A DNA stretch of 64,000 bases, taken from assembly GCA_029880545.1 (NCBI GenBank), contig JAOUOD010000001.1:186001-250000 (forward strand). Direction: 5' to 3'. The position numbers and the translations under genes are program-made. The notes below the pieces were generated by a model. It was not told where the DNA came from. It saw nothing but the letters and a program-made list of their open reading frames with translations, and did no database searches. Of the stretch, positions 27,151-36,078 are shown in pieces. Position 1 is the stretch's first letter; every line of letters begins with the position of its first letter. The DNA is from Gammaproteobacteria bacterium. GTDB taxonomy: Bacteria > Pseudomonadota > Gammaproteobacteria > Acidiferrobacterales > SZUA-150.

Positions 27151-28932
27151 ATGCGCCGGGTATGGAAAATTGCGGTAATTGTCTGTGCTATCTGGCTGGG
27201 ATTGTTGCTGGCATTTCAGTCTGAGTCCGGTCGCCGCCTGGAATTGGCAGAGTTTGACCTTCTGACAAGAATCACCGCGCCAAAGTCACTTGATGTGCCG
27301 ATGGTCATCGTTGGCATTGACGACGCTTCCTTTGCCGAATTAAAGCTGCAGTGGCCGTGGCCGCGTAACCTGCATGCCCGCCTGATCGACGAATTGCGGC
27401 AGGCAGGCGCTGCTGTCATTGCCTTCGATGTTGTCTTTGCCGAGCCATCCTATCCTGTCGAAGACAACCTGCTTGAGTCGGCCATCAGGCGTGCCGGTAA
27501 TGTTATTCTTGCCGGTGACCTGGTATTGCAGGATCGACAGCAGTTCAGCCAGCTAATCCGGGTCGATCCATTGAACCGGTTTCTTGAAGCTGGCGCCGTT
27601 GCCGGATCGGCAGTGATTAACGTGGATCTGGACCTGGTACCGAGGCAGTTGCCGACAGAGACTGACAGTTTCTGGCAACAGTCTCTGAATATGTATTTTC
27701 GCAATGTCTCTGCTGAGCCAATGCCAGTCGCGGCCAAACCAGACAGTCGCGTACGTTATTTCGGGCCTGATCACAGTTTCCGGTATGTTTCCTATTACCA
27801 GGCGCTTTCTGCCGATACCATGTTACCGGAGGAAACCTTCCGCGACAGGATTGTTTTAATTGGCCTGGATACGCGTGTGGCACCGGAGCTGACCGCTGGC
27901 AGCCCGGACGCCTACCCGACACCGTTCCTGCCGGTCAGTACCCACCTGACGCCGGGGGTAGAGGTGCATGCCACGTTTATTGCCAATGCACTGTTGCAGC
28001 GCAGTATCTCCGAGTTGCCCGGTAGCTTGCGCCACGTATTATCAATACTGGTGTTGATCGTTGCTGCATTGGCGATGCGCAACTGGTCGCCTCTTCGTAG
28101 CCTGGCCGTGACCATTGCCGTTGCCGTGACAGTGATGTTGTTGGCGGTGTGGATGTTTGGCACACATGATGCCTGGTTACCGCTGACGCTGGTTGTATTG
28201 GCGCCGTTCGCCTTGTACGTGTTTCGTGGCGGCCTCGCCTACCTCGCCGAGCAACGGCAACGAATACAGATTCGACGCGCGTTTCAGCATTATGTTGCCC
28301 CGGAAGTGGTGTCTCAAATCATTCAGCATCCCGAGTTACTCGTCCTTGGCGGCACCCGGCGAACCATTACCATTATGTTCACTGACTTGCAGGGGTTCAC
28401 CACCATGTCCGAACAGCTGGACCCGGAAACCGTATCGCAGTTGTTGAACCGCCACTTTTCCGAAATGACACGAATCATTCATGCTTATGGCGGTACCGTC
28501 GACAAGTATATTGGTGATGCCATCATGGCGTTCTGGGGCGCTCCGTTGGAGGATGACAATCACGCCATAAATGCCTGCTCCGCGGCCGTCAAAATGCAGC
28601 AGGCTGCCGCGGTCATGCGCCGCGAGATCCGCCAGCAGGGTATGCCCGATGTCCATATGCGTATAGGCATACATACGGGCGAGGCTATCGTCGGTAACAT
28701 GGGTTCAGGGGAACGCTTTGATTACACGGCTGTCGGTGACAGTGTTAACCTGGCGTCAAGGCTTGAAGGCATGTGCAAGCAATATGACACCGGTATCTTG
28801 ATCAGTGAGGCAACGGCAGAAATCGTCGGCGAACAAATGAGAGTAGAGTTTGTCGACAAGGCGCCGATAAAGGGCAAGGCGGAAGCCGTACCAATTTACA
28901 AGATTAAAATTGCTGATACGGTCGGGGATTGA
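27151..28932 (+). CDS. CHASE2-domain adenylate/guanylate cyclase
   Basis: The protein has an N-terminal membrane segment (about 5-22), a periplasmic CHASE2 sensor (about 30-285, with VIVGIDDASFAELKLQWPWPR and PGVEVHATFIANAL), three membrane helices (about 290-365), and a class III nucleotide cyclase domain (about 405-590). The cyclase contains MFTDLQGFTTMSEQ and GGTVDKYIGDAIMAFWG, with two metal-binding aspartates, so it looks active; product (cAMP or cGMP) cannot be decided. An in-frame TTG at 27130 overlaps the stop of the upstream gene and is an alternative start. The pairing with a FecR-domain protein suggests that a signal sensed at the envelope controls second-messenger synthesis (inference). 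Confidence 0.87.
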   Translation: MRRVWKIAVIVCAIWLGLLLAFQSESGRRLELAEFDLLTRITAPKSLDVPMVIVGIDDASFAELKLQWPWPRNLHARLIDELRQAGAAVIAFDVVFAEPSYPVEDNLLESAIRRAGNVILAGDLVLQDRQQFSQLIRVDPLNRFLEAGAVAGSAVINVDLDLVPRQLPTETDSFWQQSLNMYFRNVSAEPMPVAAKPDSRVRYFGPDHSFRYVSYYQALSADTMLPEETFRDRIVLIGLDTRVAPELTAGSPDAYPTPFLPVSTHLTPGVEVHATFIANALLQRSISELPGSLRHVLSILVLIVAALAMRNWSPLRSLAVTIAVAVTVMLLAVWMFGTHDAWLPLTLVVLAPFALYVFRGGLAYLAEQRQRIQIRRAFQHYVAPEVVSQIIQHPELLVLGGTRRTITIMFTDLQGFTTMSEQLDPETVSQLLNRHFSEMTRIIHAYGGTVDKYIGDAIMAFWGAPLEDDNHAINACSAAVKMQQAAAVMRREIRQQGMPDVHMRIGIHTGEAIVGNMGSGERFDYTAVGDSVNLASRLEGMCKQYDTGILISEATAEIVGEQMRVEFVDKAPIKGKAEAVPIYKIKIADTVGD

Positions 28933-29005
28933 ATACGGTTGCGGCAGATCATTTTCGGGCGTATACAGTCCCGCCATCCCGGTAAATTCTATCAGGACCA
29001 GACCA

Positions 29006-29851
29006 ATGCTCGGTTATCAACATTGTTATCATGCCGGTAATTTTGCCGATGTCGTCAAGCATGTTGTGCTGGTGGCGCTGTTACAGGCAATGCAGCGCAA
29101 GGAGACGCCGATCTACGTGCAGGATACTCATGCTGGTCGGGGGCTGTACCGCCTGGACAGCAAGGAAGCGCAGCACGGGCGTGAGTTTGAAAACGGAATC
29201 AGCCGTATCGTATCCGAAACCGTGACTCCCGCTGTGGTACAGCGCTACCTGGATATTGTGCGTTCGTTTAATGCCGGTACCGGTCTGAATCAATACCCTG
29301 GCTCACCAGCGATCACCCGATCCATGTTGCGTGATGATGATCGCTTGTTGTTGACCGAGCTGCACCCGGCGGAGTACCCGGTATTGGCGGGCCTGTTTGA
29401 AAAAGACAGGCGTGTAAAAGTTCACAAGCAGGATGCGTACCAGGGACTGAAATCCTTTTTGCCGCCAATGCACCGTCGTGGTCTGGTGCTGATTGATCCG
29501 CCTTACGAGCGTAAGGATGAGTACGATCGTGTTGTTGATGGTCTGAAGCTGGCCAGTCGTCGCTGGGGCCATGGTGTCTATGCTGTCTGGTACCCGGTGA
29601 TGTCCGCATCACTGCAGAAGCAGTTTCTGGATTCCCTGAAACAAACCGGCATTCGCAAAATGTTGCATGCCAGTTTCATGATCGAGCCTTTCTCCCGCAC
29701 CGGTAAAAAGTTTGTCGGTTGCGGCGTTGTGCTGGTCAATGCGCCCTGGCAGTTGGATACGGAGCTTGATCACTGCCTGTCGTGGCTGGGTAAAAAACTG
29801 GCGACCGGGAGCCCTGCCCGATATGTCATCGACTGGCTGGTACCGGAATAA
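29006..29851 (+). CDS. rlmJ: 23S rRNA (adenine(2030)-N6)-methyltransferase
   Basis: RlmJ methylates A2030 of 23S rRNA. The 281 residues begin MLGYQHCYHAGNFADVVKH, the family N-terminus, and include the DPPYERKDEYDRV catalytic motif and HASFMIEPFSRTGKKFVGCGVVLVN near the end. The ATG at 29006 gives the family length (about 280); the longer frame from 28910 would overlap the cyclase gene. An AGGA sequence lies about a dozen bases upstream. Confidence 0.94.
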   Translation: MLGYQHCYHAGNFADVVKHVVLVALLQAMQRKETPIYVQDTHAGRGLYRLDSKEAQHGREFENGISRIVSETVTPAVVQRYLDIVRSFNAGTGLNQYPGSPAITRSMLRDDDRLLLTELHPAEYPVLAGLFEKDRRVKVHKQDAYQGLKSFLPPMHRRGLVLIDPPYERKDEYDRVVDGLKLASRRWGHGVYAVWYPVMSASLQKQFLDSLKQTGIRKMLHASFMIEPFSRTGKKFVGCGVVLVNAPWQLDTELDHCLSWLGKKLATGSPARYVIDWLVPE

Positions 29852-29918
29852 GCGACCGAAAAGCTCGCTTGCGCCCGGGAGCCGTGAACCGGCCCCCGGT
29901 ATGACGAGAACATGACAA

Positions 29919-30707
29919 CTAAAAATAGTTACTGAGACCTACATAAAAGATCGTGTAGTTCTGGTCGTGGGTGAAATCATCACCACCGGTGCTGGCATCG
30001 TAATCGGTGTCTTCGAACTTGTAACGATTGACCTTAAACCCGACACGATAAACCATGCTTTCCACGACCGGGCCGGTGAGATTGATGCCGTAACTGAAGC
30101 CGGTGGTATCACCGCTGATTTTGCCTTGGGTGGCGCCTTCGTCAAAAATGAAATCACCTTCCATGTCTGCATAGGCAATGTTTGCTGACAGGCTGGATCG
30201 CTCGCCAACGGGCAGGGAATAACCAATCCCGGCAAAAGGGCCTTTCATGTTGATTTCGGCGCGGATGTTGAAGCGATCGGGTTCCGAGTTGACGATAGCA
30301 GTGTAGTTGGCGGGTCGCCAGACTTCTGTAGCGCCGTCGAGATAGCCGCCAAACAAGGAAAGCGAATTGCTGAAAGCGTATCCCAGGGTAAAGCCTGAGT
30401 CGCGTCTCGACATGATCATGATCGTATCGTCCTGACCGGACGAACTGTAATCATATATATAGGCATCCTTGATGGATTCATCATAATTGATGGACGCATA
30501 AACTCCCTTGTACGCGCCGGTAAGTGAAAGATCGAATGTCGTCAGGTTCGGGTTGAACGTGGAGTTGCCGATAGCGAACTCCAGTTTCTTGTAGTTTATG
30601 GCTCCGCCGACGACCACGGTCAGGGCGTTTTCTTCGGCGGATGTTGTTATTGGCGAAAGACCGTTAAGAAAGAGTCCGACAGAGCAGACAAGAATGGCCT
30701 TTTTCAT
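29919..30707 (-). CDS. outer-membrane beta-barrel protein, unknown function
   Basis: The 262-residue product has a signal peptide (MKKAILVCSVGLFLNGLSPITTSAEEN) and a body of alternating short strands (LTVVVGGAINYKKLEFAIG, FSYGINLTGP, IFYVGLSNYF), ending in a terminal phenylalanine. This fits a small outer-membrane barrel. The start at 30707 has an AAGGAG ribosome-binding site seven bases away; a longer frame from 30770 lacks one. It faces rlmJ convergently. Family and ligand were not recognised. Confidence 0.7.
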   Translation of the reverse strand: MKKAILVCSVGLFLNGLSPITTSAEENALTVVVGGAINYKKLEFAIGNSTFNPNLTTFDLSLTGAYKGVYASINYDESIKDAYIYDYSSSGQDDTIMIMSRRDSGFTLGYAFSNSLSLFGGYLDGATEVWRPANYTAIVNSEPDRFNIRAEINMKGPFAGIGYSLPVGERSSLSANIAYADMEGDFIFDEGATQGKISGDTTGFSYGINLTGPVVESMVYRVGFKVNRYKFEDTDYDASTGGDDFTHDQNYTIFYVGLSNYF

Positions 30708-30844
30708 GCTGATTCTCCTTTCGGCATAATATCCTGGGCAAGAGTGACAGATATATACATTATCATTCAACGGTATTCGGGCGTAACCGTTTTCGGGGGG
30801 ACGGGAAGAAAAGCACCGCTGGCGTTACAGTGTACGGAACCCTG

Positions 30845-32221
30845 CTATTGACGTTTTTGCGAGGACCGGCGCCTGCCCATTACATCAAAAACCAGTCCTG
30901 ATAAGGCGTTGTAACGGGCAATTCGAAACATCAGGCCGCTGGTGGACAGTGGCCGGACTTCGCGCACTTCCTTCAGGTGTGGCAAAAACACCGAAGCAAC
31001 AAGCAGGCGTAGCAGTGCCGAAATGAGAAACACTCCCAGCAGCGGGCTGTGCCAGTCACCCTGCCATTGCCCAAGTGACATGGAAGTGGGCAGGGTGGTG
31101 CCAAGCCAGGCCCCGATGGATGCGCCAACAAAGATGCCGATACTGGCGATAACATTATGAACGGCGAGATAGGTGGCGCGCTTTCCGGAAGGCACCAGGT
31201 CATAGAAGAAGTTTCCGGCACTTAACGAGAATCCGGCCCACATCAGCCCGCCAAGAACCTGTACCAGCATCAAGTACCAGAAATTGGTTGAGAGCAGCCA
31301 GAGTGCCGGCAGCAGTGGGATGGTAAACCCGGTTATGCGCAGTATGGCGCGGTTGCCAAACGTATCGCTTATGCGTCCCCAGGCGTTCAGCGTAATGACC
31401 TGTAACATGACTGATGTGGCGGTATTGGCCATAAACTCCAGGTAGCTGAATTTCAGGTCGCGCAGCATGTACAGCGTAAAAAACGGCGAGGCCACGGCAA
31501 CAGCCGCCTGCATCAGGGCAAAGAACATTGTGAACCGGGCAAACGGAGAATGCCACATGCGTTGCCACAAGGAGCGTTCCACCGGTATCTCCATGGCAGC
31601 GGTGTGTCCGCCAGGGTCCGTCATGCGCGTCAGGTGATAAACGGAAATCGATCGGGCCAGCATGGCGACAGTGAAAATAATCAGGAACCCGATAAGGGTC
31701 TGCTTGTCGCCGTCGAAGTGATGCAGTACCAGGCCGGCGAGCACCAGGGCGGCGAAAGACGTGGCACTTGCCAGCAGGTTGCGCCGGCCAAAGAACCGGC
31801 CGCGTCGGCGTTCCGGTACCAGGTCTCCCATCAAGCTTGCCCATTGTGGTGCTGCCAGGCCCGCCGCTGCGTAGTAGATGATTACAAACGCGATCAGCAG
31901 CGTTGCCGCGTGGTCTGTAAAGTACAATGGCAGAATAACCAGCGGCAGCCAGATAAACGCCTGCAGACCCGCACCGGCAACAATTATTGTCTTGCGCTTT
32001 CCGGTGAGATGTCCCAGCCAGGCCGACAAAATCTGGGCGAATGATCCAAGCAGTGGCGGTAACGATGCCAGCAGGCCTATTTGTGCCGTGGTCGCCTTTA
32101 AAAACAGGGCAAATGCTGAAAAGTAGATTTCACCACCACCGAGCATGACTGAATGCGCAACACCATCACGCACAGAATGACGCAGGGAGCGATCGGTTTC
32201 CGGTTCCGGGGAGTAACGCAT
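30845..32221 (-). CDS. major facilitator superfamily transporter
   Basis: This 458-residue protein has about twelve hydrophobic segments in two halves. Between the second and third segments it has an MFS-like loop (LSAWLGHLTGKRKTIIV), with a related loop in the second half (LNAWGRISDTFGNRAIL). A central cytoplasmic loop precedes residue 220. MGDLVPERRRGRFFGRRN is similar to loops in nucleoside-like or uncharacterised MFS members. Substrate is unknown. The start ATG at 32221 gives a 25-residue cytoplasmic N-terminus rich in Arg, Glu and Asp. No operon partner was seen. Confidence 0.8.
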   Translation of the reverse strand: MRYSPEPETDRSLRHSVRDGVAHSVMLGGGEIYFSAFALFLKATTAQIGLLASLPPLLGSFAQILSAWLGHLTGKRKTIIVAGAGLQAFIWLPLVILPLYFTDHAATLLIAFVIIYYAAAGLAAPQWASLMGDLVPERRRGRFFGRRNLLASATSFAALVLAGLVLHHFDGDKQTLIGFLIIFTVAMLARSISVYHLTRMTDPGGHTAAMEIPVERSLWQRMWHSPFARFTMFFALMQAAVAVASPFFTLYMLRDLKFSYLEFMANTATSVMLQVITLNAWGRISDTFGNRAILRITGFTIPLLPALWLLSTNFWYLMLVQVLGGLMWAGFSLSAGNFFYDLVPSGKRATYLAVHNVIASIGIFVGASIGAWLGTTLPTSMSLGQWQGDWHSPLLGVFLISALLRLLVASVFLPHLKEVREVRPLSTSGLMFRIARYNALSGLVFDVMGRRRSSQKRQ

Positions 32222-32912
32222 GTAGTGGACTTGCAGCTGTTGTCTGGATGCATCGAATGCTACACCAGTGTCTTTCTGCTGCTAAGCAATAAATTGTTAC
32301 CCGGCACCGGGCGAGAATTCCGGGCATCAACTGACTGATTCCCTTGTCTGTAAATGCCTTGTAAGGCGCGGGCTGAAAACTGGGCGAGGTCTGCCGGTTT
32401 GTCGGTGCTCCCCGGCATCAAGACCGGTTTCATGCCCGCAAGAGCCAATTCATTATGACCGCCCATAACCAAGCAAAAATATAAGTGAAGACCGCCTGAA
32501 TTCGAGACAGGCTCGCCCTGGTATCGGGTCTTTTGTTGCCGCTTGCGCACCTGCCTGAAGTTTTCGGGCATGTCCGTCATTCGTCAGGCGGTCAAAAGTG
32601 CTGAAGTCGCTGCTGCTTGCCAGGAGATAGTTTTGCGGACGAGTACGGATACTATATTACTAATTAGGAATGCAAACTGGTAGTAGTCAGCTGTCACGCT
32701 GCCGGAATAATGCGCGTCTGGGTGTCATTACCCGGCAGGCAAGATGCCAGGCGGGAGTGGATCGGCCATATTCCCGACGGGAAACCGCTGATGGTCGGCA
32801 AAAATTTGCGCCTCGGCAGCTTGAATTCCCCCAAACCGCCCCAATCTAGCGGGGGTCAGGGGAAGTACCTGGTGTCTGGATACGCGTCCGGGTGCCACTG
32901 CGGGACTGGCGC
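32222..32912. other. long intergenic region upstream of groES
   Basis: About 690 bp between the MFS gene and the groES promoter hold no gene I can support. Short frames on both strands (for example 32260-32580 minus) have no ribosome-binding site or recognisable similarity. A G/C-rich inverted stretch lies near 32826-32866 (CCCCCAAACC then GCGGGGGTCAGGGG). It might be decayed coding DNA. Confidence 0.5.
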
Positions 32913-32940
32913 TTGACATAAGCGGCCCGCTCACTATGAT
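32913..32940 (+). promoter_or_regulatory. sigma70-type promoter of groES-groEL
   Basis: TTGACA (32913-32918) and TATGAT (32935-32940) are separated by 16 bases, a near-consensus vegetative promoter. The -10 box shares its last base with the CIRCE operator, so HrcA bound there would block RNA polymerase. Confidence 0.85.
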
Positions 32941-32966
32941 TAGCACTCCCTTGGGGAGAGTGCTAA
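32940..32966 (+). promoter_or_regulatory. CIRCE operator (HrcA-binding site)
   Basis: TTAGCACTC, nine bases, then GAGTGCTAA: this matches the CIRCE inverted repeat at every position, including the nine-base spacer. CIRCE is bound by the repressor HrcA, which is relieved on heat shock. The operator lies 103 bp upstream of the groES start and directly at the promoter. Confidence 0.95.
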
Positions 32967-33068
32967 ATCCAGCTTCCCGCAGAATTTCAGGCAATTTTCG
33001 GGTTTTCTCGGGACCGATCCCGGGAAACCATGATTTCTCGAATTACAGGACTTTTTAAGGAGACCAAT

Positions 33069-33356
33069 ATGAAAATTCGTCCATTACACGACCGCGTCGT
33101 AGTGCGTCGTCTGGAGAATGAAAAAATGAGCGCTGGCGGAATCGTGATTCCTGATGCGGCCAAGGAAAAGCCGATCCAGGGCGAAATCATTGCTGTCGGT
33201 AACGGCAAGGTTCTGGAAAACGGCGAAGTACGCGCGCTGGACGTCAAGGTTGGCGACACCGTGCTGTTTGGCAAGTACTCCGGTACCGAGGTGAAACTGG
33301 GTAACGAGGAAGTGCTGGTCATGCGTGAAGAGGACATCATGGGCGTGGTGGAATAA
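33069..33356 (+). CDS. groES: co-chaperonin GroES
   Basis: GroES is the ten-kilodalton lid of the GroEL folding chamber. The 95 residues begin [14 protein letters not shown] and include the mobile loop region ([19 protein letters not shown]) and [15 protein letters not shown], ending EEDIMGVVE. The ATG at 33069 has an AAGGAG ribosome-binding site six bases upstream. It is co-transcribed with groEL, 50 bp downstream, from the CIRCE-controlled promoter. Confidence 0.98.
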   Translation: MKIRPLHDRVVVRRLENEKMSAGGIVIPDAAKEKPIQGEIIAVGNGKVLENGEVRALDVKVGDTVLFGKYSGTEVKLGNEEVLVMREEDIMGVVE

Positions 33357-33394
33357 ATCACCCGCCTGGTACCGAATACATTTATATAGAGTAG

Positions 33395-35050
<1,656 letters not shown>

Positions 35051-35083
35051 GCCCGACCAGTCACGCACATTTGCAGTACCAGG

Positions 35084-35112
35084 AACCCCGTCAGCAATGG
35101 CGGGGTTTTTTG
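35084..35112 (+). terminator. Rho-independent terminator of groES-groEL
   Basis: AACCCCG and CGGGGTT form the stem around a ten-base loop, followed by TTTTTT, 34 bp after the groEL stop. Confidence 0.85.
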
Positions 35113-35301
35113 GTTTTCGCGACTGGTTTTTGTAGTCAATCTGTCTGGTGGTGTTTCATGTTGTGTGAACCACTTCATAAAGCCCGTGAAATTTGAAAAA
35201 GCTGTGATCTGGATCAATCCGTTGTATCCGAGTATGTAGTAAAGGTTAGTATGTTGAAGGTTGGTCATCTGTTTATTATTAACTGAAAAGGAATATGAGC
35301 C

Positions 35302-35898
35302 ATGAAGAACTTCCTGTTTTCTGTGATGACGGTAATACTCATGTTGTTATCCGGCCAGGTATCAGCAGCCGGTCTTTCCAATACCGTTAGAGGTGGTGTG
35401 TTCGCAAACGACGTGGGCACCATTGGCGTTGTTGAGTATGAAAAGCTTTTCGGTGATCGTATCGCTATTGGCGCCAGGTTGGGCGCGCTGGACTATACCT
35501 ACGAGGATTCCAGTTACGAAGAAACCGGTGAAGGTACTGGTGCCGAGGTATTGTTTCGACTGTATCCGTCCGGAGAAGGCTTTAAGGGCTTCTACTTTGG
35601 TGCCGGCCTGGGTTATTGGCACAGCGAATGGGAGTTCTACGAGTCCGACTTGCCGTTCAATTATTATTATGGATCCGGCGAGACCGAGTCCATCAATTTG
35701 AATGTCGGCGTTGGCTGGAAGATTCCGTTGGGTTCTCGTCGAATCTACCTGGATCCCTCGATACACCTGGGAAATTACTTTGGCATTAGTAACGAGTCCG
35801 TTTATTACGATGCCTTTGGTAATGCCTACTACGATGACGCTGAACCCGAGCTGGGCCTCTATATTATCGGCGGAATCGCGTTTGGTGTCGCCTTCTGA
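35302..35898 (+). CDS. small outer-membrane beta-barrel protein
   Basis: This 198-residue protein has a clear signal peptide ending SGQVSAAG. The body has strands typical of an eight-stranded barrel (GVVEYEKLFGDRIAIGARLG, GFYFGAGLGYWHSEWEFY, INLNVGVGWKIPLGS) and a last strand GLYIIGGIAFGVAF with terminal phenylalanine. It resembles DUF3575-like or OmpW-like small barrels; I cannot decide the family. It contains many Tyr and acidic residues in the predicted loops. It has its own terminator and lies after groEL with a 250-bp gap, so it is probably monocistronic. The start ATG at 35302 follows an AAAAGGAA ribosome-binding site. Confidence 0.75.
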   Translation: MKNFLFSVMTVILMLLSGQVSAAGLSNTVRGGVFANDVGTIGVVEYEKLFGDRIAIGARLGALDYTYEDSSYEETGEGTGAEVLFRLYPSGEGFKGFYFGAGLGYWHSEWEFYESDLPFNYYYGSGETESINLNVGVGWKIPLGSRRIYLDPSIHLGNYFGISNESVYYDAFGNAYYDDAEPELGLYIIGGIAFGVAF

Positions 35899-35921
35899 GT
35901 CGGCCAGGTCTGGCCAGCCAC

Positions 35922-35950
35922 AAAGCCGGGCAGTTCAGCCCGGCTTTTTT
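35922..35950 (+). terminator. Rho-independent terminator
   Basis: AGCCGGGC and GCCCGGCT form an eight-base-pair stem with a six-base loop, followed by TTTTTT. It ends the barrel-protein transcript. Confidence 0.88.
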
Positions 35951-36078
35951 GTGGAAAATTGCCCGGTCACGGAAACCGGTCGGTGTTCCGGGTATCAATG
36001 TGTTCCGGTTTCGTCTTGCACCGCGCTGCGGGTACAATCAGGCATTCATTACTGTACCGGTCTCGTGTTGAATAGCGC

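Noticed and set aside
32260-32580. 106-codon minus-strand frame upstream of groES
   Set aside because: No ribosome-binding site, no known motif, and low-complexity character; probably decayed or random.
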